Part shown: piece after piece, positions 56,313 through 64,000 of the stretch
Layout: each line of letters starts with the position of its first letter
Numbering within the stretch: position 1 is the first letter of the stretch
Source: Pantoea sp. BAV 3049
GTDB lineage: Bacteria > Pseudomonadota > Gammaproteobacteria > Enterobacterales > Enterobacteriaceae
Reading direction: 5' to 3'
Assembly: GCF_009765445.1 (NCBI RefSeq)
Contig: NZ_WHOY01000031.1
Location: 2,848,884-2,912,883, forward strand
Length of the DNA: 64,000 nt
Made by a program: the position numbers and the translations under genes
Notes under the pieces: generated by a model
The model's input: the letters and a program-made list of their open reading frames with translations, nothing else
Databases searched by the model: none
What the model was told of the DNA's origin: nothing

Positions 56313-56328
56313 AGCAAATGTTGTGCCA
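56313..56328 (-). promoter_or_regulatory. Sigma-54 promoter of the amino acid transporter operon
   Basis: On the minus strand TGGCAC-AACAT-TTGCT matches the -24/-12 consensus at every conserved base. The start is expected near 56302, giving a leader of about 200 nt before the binding protein gene. Confidence 0.82.
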
Positions 56329-56414
56329 CTGTTTTCAGAGCAATGAATAAGCGGACAGGGAGGGCGTTTAAAGCCCGTTTTCATCAGCAAGCCGTCAGCG
56401 AATTTGCGTTAATT

Positions 56415-56431
56415 TGCACCATGAAGAGGCA
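56415..56431. promoter_or_regulatory. Possible NtrC enhancer for the transporter operon
   Basis: TGCACCATGAAGAGGCA has one perfect NtrC half-site and a degenerate second one. Its centre is about 120 bp upstream of the predicted sigma-54 start, a usual enhancer distance. CbrB or another sigma-54 activator is an alternative. Confidence 0.4.
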
Positions 56432-56486
56432 TTGCGCACTAAAACAGGTCAGAAAAAATGCGCCAAAACTCACGAAAATACCGTTA

Positions 56487-56498
56487 TTGTATAGACAA
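56487..56498. promoter_or_regulatory. HutC-type operator c (upstream of the first hutC)
   Basis: TTGTATAGACAA lies 56 bp before the GntR-type gene and is identical to operator f at hutH. Autoregulation is likely. Confidence 0.7.
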
Positions 56499-56553
56499 AT
56501 ACAGCCCCTGAATCACGGTACTCCCCTCTTACTCCCTGCAAAAGGTGACAGCA

Positions 56554-57309
56554 GTGTCAGACCATAAAACGCTTACGGAAACCATCGCTTCGCTCAGTCA
56601 TGAACCTGCCCCGCTCTATCAACAGGTTAAACAGGGGATCGTGACTCTGATCCGCTCCGGACAGTGGCAGCCCCGTCAGCGAGTACCGTCCGAAAGCGAG
56701 CTGGTCAGCGAACTCGGCGTCAGCAGAATGACCATTAACCGCGCACTGCGGGAACTGACCAGCGAAGGATTTTTGTTGCGTCTGCAGGGCGTGGGCACCT
56801 TCGTGGCGGAGATGAAAGCCTTCACGCCGATGCTGGAAGTCCATAATATCGCGGACGAGATTGCCAGCCGTGGCCACCGTCATGCCAGCGAAGTGCTGTT
56901 CCTGCGTGCTGAACGGGCCGGCGTAAACGATGCCAGAGCGCTGGGGCTGCCACCGGGTGCGACGTTATTCCACTCGCGCATTATCCATTTTGATAATCAG
57001 GTGCCGGTACAGCTGGAAGATCGCCAGGTTAATCCGCTGATTGCACCTGACTATCTGCAACAGGATTTCACCAAACTGACCCCGCACGCCTGGCTGACCA
57101 GAGTGGCCCCACTGACGGCGGGTGAGCATGTCGTGGAAGCGGTCAGCACCAGCGAAGAAGAGCGCCAGCTGCTGCAGATTAGCGCTGGCGAACCGTGCCT
57201 GCAGATCCAGCGCCGTACCTGGCATCAGCAGTCGGTTGTCACCTGCGCCCGCCTGCTCTACCCCGGCGCCCGCTACAAAATGTTTGGCCGCTTTCAGAGT
57301 TCATCCTGA
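56554..57309 (+). CDS. hutC: Histidine utilisation repressor HutC, copy 1
   Basis: About 251 residues: an N-terminal GntR winged helix (ESELVSELGVSRMTINRALR, LTSEGFLLRLQGVGTFVAE) and a C-terminal UTRA ligand domain (LEVHNIADEIASRGHRHASE, VQLEDRQVNPLIAPDYLQQD, LTAGEHVVEAVSTSEEER, CLQIQRRTW, RLLYPGARYKMFGRF). HutC represses hut genes until it binds urocanate. The start is probably the GTG at 56554 behind AAAGG; a GTG three codons earlier is the alternative. It is clearly paralogous to the gene at 62051-62806, but diverged in the effector domain. Confidence 0.88.
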   Translation: MSDHKTLTETIASLSHEPAPLYQQVKQGIVTLIRSGQWQPRQRVPSESELVSELGVSRMTINRALRELTSEGFLLRLQGVGTFVAEMKAFTPMLEVHNIADEIASRGHRHASEVLFLRAERAGVNDARALGLPPGATLFHSRIIHFDNQVPVQLEDRQVNPLIAPDYLQQDFTKLTPHAWLTRVAPLTAGEHVVEAVSTSEEERQLLQISAGEPCLQIQRRTWHQQSVVTCARLLYPGARYKMFGRFQSSS

Positions 57310-57381
57310 GCCTGAATCCACAAAGCTCAGCCTTTTATTTGTTATCATCTCCCTTCTTTCCCCTCAATCATGGAGCGATAA

Positions 57382-57903
57382 ATGAAAAGAATTGCCATCG
57401 ATATGGATGAAGTCATCGCGGACTTCCACCCGAAAATGGTCGAGACCTTTAACCGCCACTTTGCACTGGATCTGGGCAACGACGATCTGAACCTGTTCAG
57501 CCTGCGTCACGAAAAGCCAGAAATGCTGCAGCAGATCATGACGCTGGTCAGCGAACCGGATTTCTTTGGCGATCTGGCAGTGATCGCCGACAGCCAGCGG
57601 GTTATTGAAGAACTGAGCAAGAAATATGAGGTGTTTATCACCACCGCGGCAATGGAAGTTCCGACCTCATTTAACGCGAAATTCAGCTGGTTGAAGGCCC
57701 ACTTCCCGGCGATTAAACCCAGCAATATCGTGTTCTGCGGCAATAAAGGGATCATCAACGCTGACTACATGATTGACGACAATGCCATCAACTTTGCGCA
57801 TTTTCGTGGGGAAGGCATTCTTTACAGCGCACCACATAACCTGAATGTGACCGGTTATCGACGGGTGAAAAACTGGTTGGAAATTGAGACGTTACTGCTA
57901 TAG
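57382..57903 (+). CDS. 5' nucleotidase, deoxy (Pyr) type C family protein
   Basis: A 173-residue HAD-superfamily phosphatase. Motif I is AIDMDEVIADFHP, with the two catalytic Asp; motif II is FITTAAM; motif III/IV includes IVFCGNKGIINADYMIDDN. This pattern is that of bacterial 5'(3')-deoxyribonucleotidases. It has its own Shine-Dalgarno (GGAGCG) and lies between hutC and hutG without an obvious role in histidine breakdown; it converges with hutG. Confidence 0.8.
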   Translation: MKRIAIDMDEVIADFHPKMVETFNRHFALDLGNDDLNLFSLRHEKPEMLQQIMTLVSEPDFFGDLAVIADSQRVIEELSKKYEVFITTAAMEVPTSFNAKFSWLKAHFPAIKPSNIVFCGNKGIINADYMIDDNAINFAHFRGEGILYSAPHNLNVTGYRRVKNWLEIETLLL

Positions 57904-57941
57904 GCAGGCCGCTTCGCTGCAAGGCCCAATGAAGCCAAAAC

Positions 57942-57987
57942 GGTGAAGAGACATGGCATACTGCCGGTTCAACCAGGCCTCTTCACC
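57942..57987. terminator. Inverted repeat between converging genes
   Basis: GGTGAAGAG (57942-57950) and CTCTTCACC (57979-57987) are complementary over 9 bp with a 28-nt loop, between the nucleotidase and hutG. No T-run is present. It may be a weak bidirectional end. Confidence 0.35.
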
Positions 57988-57999
57988 TGAGGATTGCGA

Positions 58000-58779
58000 T
58001 CAGCGCTGCAGAATGGTTTCGATAATTTTTTTCAACAGCGGCTGCAGGCTGGCCGCCCTGTCTTCCCGCCAGTTAAACGGCGGCGTTTCATCCATATAAT
58101 TCACCTGTGCCAGCTCCAGCTGCACCGCATGCTGATCTTCCTGCGGTTTGCCATAGGCGCGGGTGATATAGCCACCCTTAAAACGCCCGTTCATCACCCA
58201 ACTGAAGTCTGACTGTGCGGCACAGAGATCGGTCAGTTTTTCAGTGATTGCAGGAGTGCAACTCAGTCCGCCATTGGTACCCAGATTCAGGTCAGGAAGC
58301 TTGCCGTCAAACAGGCGTGGGATCACCGAAGCAATCGAATGCGCATCAAACAGCAGTGCGTAGCCAAACTGCTGCTTAATTCTCGCCAGCTCCTGCTGAA
58401 TTTTATCGTGATACGGCGTCCAGATGGTCTCCAGGTAGCCCTGACGCTGAGCGTCTGTTGGCGTCATGCCTGGCTTAAAGGTCGGCGTGCCGTCAAACAG
58501 CGTTTCGGGATAGAGCCCAGTGGTCGCCGTGGTGTAGAGCGCTTCGTTGTCCGGTGGACGGTTCAGATCAATCACAAAGCGGGAATAGTTTGCCACCAGC
58601 ACACTGGCACCCATCTCACGGACAAAATCATACAGCTGTGGAATATGCCAGTCGGTATCCGGCAGGCCTTTCGCTTCCCCGCTCAGCCCCTTTTCCACTT
58701 CTGGCGTCAGTGCGGTTCCGGCATGCGGGGCGCTGAACAGCAGCGGCAGCGTCCCCTGGGTAAACTCAAACGGTTTCAT
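58000..58779 (-). CDS. hutG: N-formylglutamate deformylase HutG
   Basis: A 259-residue zinc amidohydrolase of the FGase family. Metal and substrate motifs: [55 protein letters not shown] and [13 protein letters not shown]. It hydrolyses N-formyl-L-glutamate to formate and glutamate, the last step of the route that starts with HutF. The start overlaps the hutI stop by 4 nt. Confidence 0.94.
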   Translation of the reverse strand: MKPFEFTQGTLPLLFSAPHAGTALTPEVEKGLSGEAKGLPDTDWHIPQLYDFVREMGASVLVANYSRFVIDLNRPPDNEALYTTATTGLYPETLFDGTPTFKPGMTPTDAQRQGYLETIWTPYHDKIQQELARIKQQFGYALLFDAHSIASVIPRLFDGKLPDLNLGTNGGLSCTPAITEKLTDLCAAQSDFSWVMNGRFKGGYITRAYGKPQEDQHAVQLELAQVNYMDETPPFNWREDRAASLQPLLKKIIETILQR

Positions 58780-59996
58780 CGAATTGCCTCTCCTCTGAAT
58801 ATTACCTGGCAGGGCAGCTGCCCGCCAAGCCAGTAGACCAGTTCCGCCGGTCGCTGCAGCGGCCAGTGAACAAAGTCAGCAAATTTGCCAGCTTCCAGCG
58901 ATCCCTGGCTCTCACCCAGACCTAATGCCTGCGCGCCGTGGATCGTGACGCCTGCCAGCGCTTCTTCCGGCGTCATGCCAAACAGCGTACAGCCCATATT
59001 CAGCATCAGACGCAGGGAAAGCGCGGGAGAAGTGCCAGGATTAGCATCGCTGGCCAGCGCCATCGGTACCTTGTATTTACGGAACAGTTCAACCGGTGGC
59101 ACCTGTTTTTCACGCAGCAGATAAAACGCTCCCGGCAGTAATACGGCGACGGTGCCGCTTTCGGCCATCGCTGCCACATCACTTGCGGTAGCGTATTCAA
59201 GGTGGTCGGCAGAGAGCGCTTTGAATTTCGCCGCCAGCGCGCCGCCGCCCAGTGAAGAGAGCTGCTCCGCATGCAGTTTAACCGGCAGTCCCAGACGCTG
59301 AGCCGCTTCAAACACCCGCGAGACCTGGGCCGGTGAGAACGCCAGATGTTCACAGAAAGCATCCACCGCGTCGGCCAGCTTCTCTTTCGCCACCTGCGGC
59401 AACAGCTCTTCACAGATCAGTGTGATCCAGCCATCCGAATCGTCTTTATACTCCGGCGGCGTGGCGTGCGCGGCCAGGCAGGTTGAGAGCACCTGCGCCG
59501 GAACCTGCTTCGCCAGTTGGCGGATGGCCTGCAACATGCGCAACTCACTGGCCTTATCCAGACCATAACCGGACTTGATTTCAACGGTAGTAACACCTTC
59601 TGCCAGCAATCTTTCCAGCCGCCAGCCCGCACTTGCCACCAGTTCCTCCAGCGTGGCTTTGCGGGTAGCGCTGACGGTGGAAATGATGCCGCCGCCCTGC
59701 GCCGCAATCTCGCTGTAGCTGACACCGTTCAGACGTTGTTCAAACTCATGGCTGCGGTCGCCGCCAAACACCAGGTGCGTATGGCAGTCGATCAGCCCGG
59801 GCGTGATGATACCGCCTTCGAATTTGGTGTGGATATCGGCCTTGATCTGCTTTGCTTCCTGCCAGGGCCCTATCCACACGATCTTGTCCTGATTCACTGC
59901 GATCGCGCCGTTTTTGATGATGCTATACTTTCCCTCCTGCATGGTGACAATGTCAGCCCCGTACCACAGGTGGTCACAGCGTAGTTCTCCGCTCAT
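58776..59996 (-). CDS. hutI: Imidazolonepropionase HutI
   Basis: A 406-residue metal-dependent amidohydrolase that opens imidazolonepropionate to N-formimidoyl-glutamate. Metal ligands are in [16 protein letters not shown], the HAEQ motif ([13 protein letters not shown]) and the SDANPGTSP segment near the C-terminus; the [13 protein letters not shown] and [10 protein letters not shown] motifs are family markers. The ATG at 59996 follows GGGAGAAAAG; the longer open frame is not the start. First gene of hutIG, divergent from hutF with a 73-bp gap. Confidence 0.95.
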   Translation of the reverse strand: MSGELRCDHLWYGADIVTMQEGKYSIIKNGAIAVNQDKIVWIGPWQEAKQIKADIHTKFEGGIITPGLIDCHTHLVFGGDRSHEFEQRLNGVSYSEIAAQGGGIISTVSATRKATLEELVASAGWRLERLLAEGVTTVEIKSGYGLDKASELRMLQAIRQLAKQVPAQVLSTCLAAHATPPEYKDDSDGWITLICEELLPQVAKEKLADAVDAFCEHLAFSPAQVSRVFEAAQRLGLPVKLHAEQLSSLGGGALAAKFKALSADHLEYATASDVAAMAESGTVAVLLPGAFYLLREKQVPPVELFRKYKVPMALASDANPGTSPALSLRLMLNMGCTLFGMTPEEALAGVTIHGAQALGLGESQGSLEAGKFADFVHWPLQRPAELVYWLGGQLPCQVIFRGEAIR

Positions 59997-60016
59997 CTTT
60001 TCTCCCGGCTTTACTG

Positions 60017-60047
60017 TTGATTCATAAGTATGTATATGTATATACAA
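60017..60047. promoter_or_regulatory. HutC-type operator d in the hutI/hutF promoter
   Basis: ATGTATATACAA at 60036-60047 is identical to operator a. For hutF a -35 TTGATT (60017-60022) and a -10 TATATA (60039-60044) 16 bp apart put the operator on the -10 element. One site in a 73-bp divergent gap could control both genes. Confidence 0.68.
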
Positions 60048-60069
60048 CTACATTGCCCGGGAAGCAACC

Positions 60070-61428
60070 ATGATGGCTCGCTATTTTGCGCCGCGCGTCC
60101 TGCTCGGGGACCGCTGGCAACACGATGTACTGATTGAAGTTGATGCCGCTGGAAATATCAGCAGCCTGACCCCTGATGCCATCGCCGGTGATGCGCAACG
60201 CCTGAATGGCGCGGTGCTGCCGGGGATGGCGAATCTTCACTCGCATGCCTTCCAGCGCGTGATGGCAGGGCTGGCCGAAGTGGCGGGCGATCCGCAGGAC
60301 AGCTTCTGGACGTGGCGCGATCTGATGTACCGCATGGTGCAGCGGCTCTCTCCGGAACAGGTCGGAACCATTGCCCGCCAGCTTTATGTGGAAATGCTGA
60401 AAGGTGGCTATACCCAGGTGGCGGAGTTCCACTACCTGCATCATGACACCGACGGCCAGCCTTATGCCGACGACGCAATGCTGGGCCATCTGGTTGCTGC
60501 GGCTGAACAAGCCGGTATTGGTCAGACTCTGTTACCGGTGCTGTACAGCTACGCCGGGTTTGGTGCTCAACCCCCGCAGGCAGGCCAGAAGCGTTTTATT
60601 CAGGACACCAAAAGCTATCTGCAGCAACACCAGCGTCTGCAGGAACTGATTGCGGATAAGCCGCTGCATAATCGTGGATTATGCTTCCACTCGTTGCGTG
60701 CAGTCAGCGAAGAACAGATGCGCGAAGTGCTGGCCGCCAGCGCAAGCGAACTGCCGATACACATCCACGTTGCCGAGCAGCAGAAAGAGGTCAACGACAG
60801 CCTGATCTGGAGCGGTGAACGGCCGGTGAGCTGGTTGCTTAATCGCTTTGAGGTCGATGCCCGCTGGTGCCTGATCCATGCCACCCATCTTGATGACAGT
60901 GAAATATCCCGCCTCGCAACCAGCCAGGCCGTGGCCGGACTTTGCCCGACCACCGAAGCGAATCTGGGCGACGGCATCTTCCCGGCAACAGAGTATATCG
61001 CCCGGGGCGGGCGCTGGGGCATTGGCTCGGACAGTCATGTGTCGCTGGACGTGGTGGAGGAGCTGCGCTGGCTGGAATACGGACAGCGACTGCGCGATCG
61101 TCGCCGTAACCGAATTGTCAGCGGCGAACAGAACTCGGTGGGCGACCTGCTTTACCGTCAGGCGCTGGATGGTGGCGCGCAGGCCTGCGGCGTGAAGATG
61201 GGCCGCCTGGCGGTGGGCTATCGTGCTGACTGGCTGGTGCTGGCAGATGATGCTTTGCTCGGCAGCACCGCCGACAACGCCCTGCTCAATCGCTGGCTGT
61301 TTGCCGGTCATCGCGGGCAAATTCAGGATGTGTTTGTGGCAGGTAAACAGGTTATCCGTCAGGGCAAACATGCGCAGCAGCAGGAGATCGATGCAGCGCT
61401 GCGTGAAGTAATTGAGGCACTGCAATGA
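60070..61428 (+). CDS. hutF: Formimidoylglutamate deiminase HutF
   Basis: A 452-residue amidohydrolase-superfamily enzyme that turns N-formimidoyl-glutamate into N-formylglutamate and ammonia. Zinc ligands: NLHSHAFQR, IHIHVAEQQKEV, IHATHLDD and GSDSHVSLDVVEELR. Together with HutG this is the five-step hut pathway; a formiminoglutamase-type HutG is not seen. The stop overlaps the hutD start (ATGA). Confidence 0.94.
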   Translation: MMARYFAPRVLLGDRWQHDVLIEVDAAGNISSLTPDAIAGDAQRLNGAVLPGMANLHSHAFQRVMAGLAEVAGDPQDSFWTWRDLMYRMVQRLSPEQVGTIARQLYVEMLKGGYTQVAEFHYLHHDTDGQPYADDAMLGHLVAAAEQAGIGQTLLPVLYSYAGFGAQPPQAGQKRFIQDTKSYLQQHQRLQELIADKPLHNRGLCFHSLRAVSEEQMREVLAASASELPIHIHVAEQQKEVNDSLIWSGERPVSWLLNRFEVDARWCLIHATHLDDSEISRLATSQAVAGLCPTTEANLGDGIFPATEYIARGGRWGIGSDSHVSLDVVEELRWLEYGQRLRDRRRNRIVSGEQNSVGDLLYRQALDGGAQACGVKMGRLAVGYRADWLVLADDALLGSTADNALLNRWLFAGHRGQIQDVFVAGKQVIRQGKHAQQQEIDAALREVIEALQ

Positions 61429-61979
61429 TCCAGTTTTACGACAGCCAGACATTGCCAGTCAGCCGCTGGCGTAACGGTGGCGGCGAAACCCGGGAAATTA
61501 TCAGTTTTCCGCCTGGTGTGCAGACGTTCAGCTGGCGGATCAGCATCGCCACTATTGCCACCGACGGCGCCTTCTCTCTTTTTCCGGGTGTGGATCGGGT
61601 AATCACCCTGCTTTCAGGGAATGGCGTGCAGCTGAACGCTGCGGAAAGCTACAGCCAGCTTCTGCAGCCAAATCAGCCGTTTGCCTTCGCCGGTGAAGAT
61701 CAGATCCACTGCAGACTGACTGGCGGCGTCAGCAGCGACTTCAACGTAATGACGCGCCGTGCCACCCATCAGGCAGATGTCCGCGTGACCAGCGAAGCAT
61801 TTTCGCCCGCCCCCGCTGCTGCCGGGGTCGTTTACGTGCTGGCCGGAGAGTGGGTGACTGGCGATCTGGCGATCGGGCCAGGACAAGGGGTGTGGTGGGA
61901 AAACCAGGGGAAATCGCTTGCTCCCACCAGCGCGGAGGCCCTGCTGCTCCTTGCTGAGATCGCTCCGAGGGCTGAATAA
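61425..61979 (+). CDS. hutD: HutD family protein
   Basis: A 184-residue cupin-like protein of the HutD/Ves family. Motifs: SRWRNGGGETREI, FSWRISIATIATDGAFSLFPGVDRVITLLSGNG, in parts, and QPFAFAGEDQIHCRL with SSDFNVMTRR. In Pseudomonas HutD limits the level of hut induction, perhaps by binding an intermediate such as formylglutamate; the mechanism is not settled. It is cotranslated with hutF and converges with the second hutC. Confidence 0.88.
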   Translation: MIQFYDSQTLPVSRWRNGGGETREIISFPPGVQTFSWRISIATIATDGAFSLFPGVDRVITLLSGNGVQLNAAESYSQLLQPNQPFAFAGEDQIHCRLTGGVSSDFNVMTRRATHQADVRVTSEAFSPAPAAAGVVYVLAGEWVTGDLAIGPGQGVWWENQGKSLAPTSAEALLLLAEIAPRAE

Positions 61980-62050
61980 ACCTGTCTTGTGGCGGAGGCC
62001 CGTGCGGGATAAAGGAGCATCCCCAGGGCTGAATCCATTCGCCCCGCGGC

Positions 62051-62806
62051 TCAGCCGTGGCCTTTAAACTTACCTAACAGCTTGTATCTGGAACCCGGAT
62101 ACAACAGGCGCGCGCAGGTGACGATCTTCGCCTCGCTCCAGGTCTGGCGGCGGATCAGCAGGCACGGCTCGTCAGACTCAAGAGAGAGCAATTTGCACTG
62201 CTGGCGATCTGGCAGCACAGCTTCCACAATATGCTCGCCCGCCGTCAGCGGTGCCACGCGCATCAGATAGGTATACGGCGTCTGGCTGTGGTAATCCTGC
62301 TGCAGATAGTCAGGCGCGACCTGCGGATTGACCAGACGATCTTCCAGCTGCACCGGCAGCTCGTTTTCATAATGCACAATCACCGAGTGAAATGCCGGGT
62401 TGCCACTGATTATTCCCAGCAGTGAAGCCTGCTCCGGATCGGCTTTAATCTCACGCAGTTCAATCACTTTGCAACTGTGACGATGCCCACGCTGGGCAAT
62501 CTCTTCCGCGATGTTATGCACTTCCAGCATGGCGGTGTAGCCTTTCGACTCTGCCACAAAAGTCCCGACCCCCTGCATGCGGATCAGGTAGCCTTCGCTG
62601 GTCAGCTCCCGCAGCGCGCGGTTGATGGTCATGCGGCTTACGCCCAGCTCGTTGACCAGCTCGCTCTCTGAGGGGACACGTTGATTTGGCTTCCACACCC
62701 CTTCAGCTATCTGGCTGACAATCGCCTGCTTCACGCGCTGATAAATCGGCGCAGGCTGGTCGCTCATGGCGGCTGAAAGTTGTGAAATGGCAGTCTGCCC
62801 GGCCAT
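62051..62806 (-). CDS. hutC: Histidine utilisation repressor HutC, copy 2
   Basis: A 251-residue GntR/HutC regulator with signal-binding UTRA domain: ESELVNELGVSRMTINRALR, MQGVGTFVAESKGYTAMLEV, AEEIAQRGHRHSCKVIEL, LEDRLVNPQVAPDYLQQD, LTAGEHIVEAVLPDRQQC, CLLIRRQTW and LLYPGSRYKLLGKF. Its DNA recognition helix is the same as that of copy 1, so both should read similar boxes. It is divergent from hutH and has operator e 53 bp upstream. Which copy is the ancestral hut repressor cannot be told from sequence alone; the position next to hutH favours this one. Confidence 0.92.
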   Translation of the reverse strand: MAGQTAISQLSAAMSDQPAPIYQRVKQAIVSQIAEGVWKPNQRVPSESELVNELGVSRMTINRALRELTSEGYLIRMQGVGTFVAESKGYTAMLEVHNIAEEIAQRGHRHSCKVIELREIKADPEQASLLGIISGNPAFHSVIVHYENELPVQLEDRLVNPQVAPDYLQQDYHSQTPYTYLMRVAPLTAGEHIVEAVLPDRQQCKLLSLESDEPCLLIRRQTWSEAKIVTCARLLYPGSRYKLLGKFKGHG

Positions 62807-62858
62807 AACTGTTTCCTTCCTTAAAATAATTGCGCCAGTTTACTGACTCCCTTGCTAA

Positions 62859-62870
62859 ATGTATATACAT
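62859..62870. promoter_or_regulatory. HutC-type operator e (upstream of the second hutC)
   Basis: ATGTATATACAT is a perfect 12-bp palindrome, 53 bp before the hutC start, in a position suited to autoregulation. Confidence 0.72.
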
Positions 62871-62885
62871 CTGCGGGGCACTCAC

Positions 62886-62902
62886 TGCACAGGATCGGGG
62901 CA
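62886..62902. promoter_or_regulatory. Possible NtrC-type enhancer for hutH
   Basis: TGCACAGGATCGGGGCA keeps the first NtrC half-site and is degenerate in the second. Its centre is about 163 bp before the predicted hutH start. Confidence 0.33.
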
Positions 62903-63030
62903 AACCGCCCCATGAAGGCGCATTTTGCCTGAACGCCAGCCACCTCCTGTAAAGCACTGACCGCCAGAAATATCAGCACAGCGGGCCTGTGGCGCTGCCT
63001 GGCGCGATGGCAAAAGTTTTGTGATCGAAC

Positions 63031-63046
63031 TGGCACAAGCATTGCT
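63031..63046 (+). promoter_or_regulatory. Sigma-54 promoter of hutH
   Basis: TGGCAC-AAGCA-TTGCT matches the -24/-12 consensus fully, with GG and GC exactly 10 bp apart. The start is expected near 63057, giving a 120-nt leader. Confidence 0.85.
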
Positions 63047-63048
63047 AA

Positions 63049-63060
63049 TTGTATAGACAA
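63049..63060. promoter_or_regulatory. HutC-type operator f (at the hutH start point)
   Basis: TTGTATAGACAA begins 2 bp behind the sigma-54 -12 element. It also overlaps a wider inverted repeat TGTATAG-N6-CTATACA (63050-63069). Confidence 0.78.
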
Positions 63061-63155
63061 GACTATACACATCTGCTTCACTGCAGAACGTGATCTGTTA
63101 AGTGTCCGTGACAATCTGCCGGGCTACCCTGAGAAAGGGATCACAGCATACGAAC

Positions 63156-63167
63156 TTGTCTATACAG
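63156..63167. promoter_or_regulatory. HutC-type operator g (over the hutH ribosome binding region)
   Basis: TTGTCTATACAG is the reverse orientation of the TTGTATAGACAA type. It lies 9 bp before the hutH ATG, directly at the Shine-Dalgarno AGGAG, and about 107 bp behind operator f. Confidence 0.66.
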
Positions 63168-63176
63168 GAGTATACC

Positions 63177-64000
63177 ATGTCAGTCACCCCGCATTCCTGT
63201 CAGCTGACCCCCGGAAAGGTTGAGCTGGCAACGCTGAAACGCATTTATCACGGCGGCCTTCAGCTTTCGCTGGATCAGCGTGCCCGTGCCAGCGTGCTCA
63301 AGGCACGTGAAACGGTGGAGGCCATCGTCAGCGAAGGCAAGGTCACTTATGGCATCAACACCGGATTTGGCAAGCTTGCGCAGACGTCTATCCCCGCTCA
63401 GCGCCTGGCGGAATTGCAGCGCAACCTGGTGCTGTCGCACAGCGTGGGGATTGGCGACCTGCTGCCAGATAATGTGGTACGGGTGATCATGGCGACCAAG
63501 ATCATCAGCCTGGCTCGCGGCCACTCTGGCGTACGTATTGAACTGATCGACGGTCTGCTGGCGTTGTTCAATGCGGGCGTCATGCCCTGTATTCCGGAGA
63601 AAGGATCGGTTGGCGCATCGGGCGACCTGGCGCCACTCGCCCATCTCTCCCTGATGCTGCTTGGCGAAGGCAAAGTGCGCGTGGAAGGAGAACTGATCCC
63701 TGCGGTTGACGGGCTGAAGCTGGCCGGTCTGCAACCTTTTGTTCTGGGGCCAAAAGAAGGTCTGGCGCTGCTGAATGGCACCCAGGTATCCACAGCATTG
63801 GCACTGCGCGGCCTGTTTGAAGGTGAAAAAGTGTTTGCCGCCGGGCTGGTTGCTGGAGCGCTGTCACTGGAAGCGATCAAAGGTTCAATCAAACCGTTCG
63901 ACAGCCGTATTCATCAAGCGCGCGGCCAGCACGGACAGATTGCCGTTGCGGCAGCCGTCACCGCTTTGCTTGACGGCAGCGACATTCTGCACTCCCATGC
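63177..64000 (+). CDS. hutH: Histidine ammonia-lyase HutH (partial, 3' end outside the window)
   Basis: The first 274 residues of canonical HutH; the frame is open to the window edge. It has YGINTGFGKLAQT, SHSVGIGD, the complete MIO motif GSVGASGDLAPLAHLSLMLLG (Ala147-Ser148-Gly149) and LLNGTQVST. It converts histidine to urocanate and ammonia. The ATG at 63177 is preceded by AGGAG within operator g. hutU is not seen in the window and could follow. Confidence 0.96.
   Translation, partial: MSVTPHSCQLTPGKVELATLKRIYHGGLQLSLDQRARASVLKARETVEAIVSEGKVTYGINTGFGKLAQTSIPAQRLAELQRNLVLSHSVGIGDLLPDNVVRVIMATKIISLARGHSGVRIELIDGLLALFNAGVMPCIPEKGSVGASGDLAPLAHLSLMLLGEGKVRVEGELIPAVDGLKLAGLQPFVLGPKEGLALLNGTQVSTALALRGLFEGEKVFAAGLVAGALSLEAIKGSIKPFDSRIHQARGQHGQIAVAAAVTALLDGSDILHSH

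Noticed and set aside
63590-63625. Suspected frameshift near the hutH MIO motif
   Set aside because: Recounting shows CCGGAGAAAGGATCG in frame; hutH is intact to the window edge.
1-64000. tRNA, rRNA, CRISPR arrays, complete insertion sequences, prophage genes
   Set aside because: None was recognised; no transposase or integrase frame and no regular spacer repeats were seen.

Overview
The window is chromosomal DNA of a gamma-proteobacterium of the order Enterobacterales. Gene order from yliI/rimO through gsi-iaaA-moeAB and from ybiT through mntR, ompX, rhtA, dps, glnHPQ, ybiO and rlmF follows the E. coli/Erwinia backbone. Added catabolic loci (complete puu genes, a hut locus, a ygc-type sugar cluster) suggest a plant- or environment-associated member such as Erwinia/Pantoea or a relative. 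That placement is inference from memory of gene order and protein similarity; no search was run.

Layout. 1-0.9 kb: 3' end of a chaperone-usher fimbrial operon. 0.9-4.8 kb: yliI, rimO, a transporter remnant with an internal deletion, and a DUF4385 gene. 4.8-13.4 kb: iaaA-gsiABCD (glutathione import) facing moeAB. 13.6-15.1 kb: a membrane diguanylate cyclase. 15.3-23.4 kb: a ygc cluster (ygcU, ygcW, yqcE, ygcE, ygcP, ygcS) ending in a frameshifted formaldehyde-activating-enzyme-like gene and a truncated aldo/keto reductase. 23.4-33.8 kb: putrescine catabolism (MocR regulator, puuE, puuP, puuA, puuD, puuR, puuC, puuB). 34-42 kb: ybiT, an EmrAB-type tripartite efflux operon, ybiR, mntR and the small gene mntS. 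42-51.5 kb: ompX, rhtA, dps, glnHPQ, ybiO, rlmF and a flavin reductase-like gene. 51.4-64 kb: histidine utilisation, with a polar amino acid ABC transporter, a divergent HutH paralogue, two hutC repressor genes, hutG, hutI, hutF, hutD and the start of canonical hutH, cut by the window edge.

How the genes work together. In the hut locus histidine is imported by the ABC system, deaminated by HutH, and degraded through HutI, HutF and HutG (formimidoylglutamate to formylglutamate to glutamate). Seven near-identical palindromes of the TTGTATAGACAA / ATGTATATACAA type lie at the hut promoters, and two of them sit next to near-perfect sigma-54 promoters, which suggests nitrogen-controlled activation combined with HutC repression. 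In the puu locus putrescine goes through gamma-glutamyl intermediates to GABA and then succinic semialdehyde.

The most striking signal is in the ygc cluster. The two divergent operons ygcWU and yqcE-ygcE each begin with a leader that can fold either into a very stable intrinsic terminator with a run of T, or into a competing antiterminator hairpin with a conserved loop. The inner stems differ in sequence but keep pairing. The cluster encodes YgcP, a protein of the GlpP glycerol-3-phosphate-responsive antiterminator family, which is the obvious candidate to act on both leaders.
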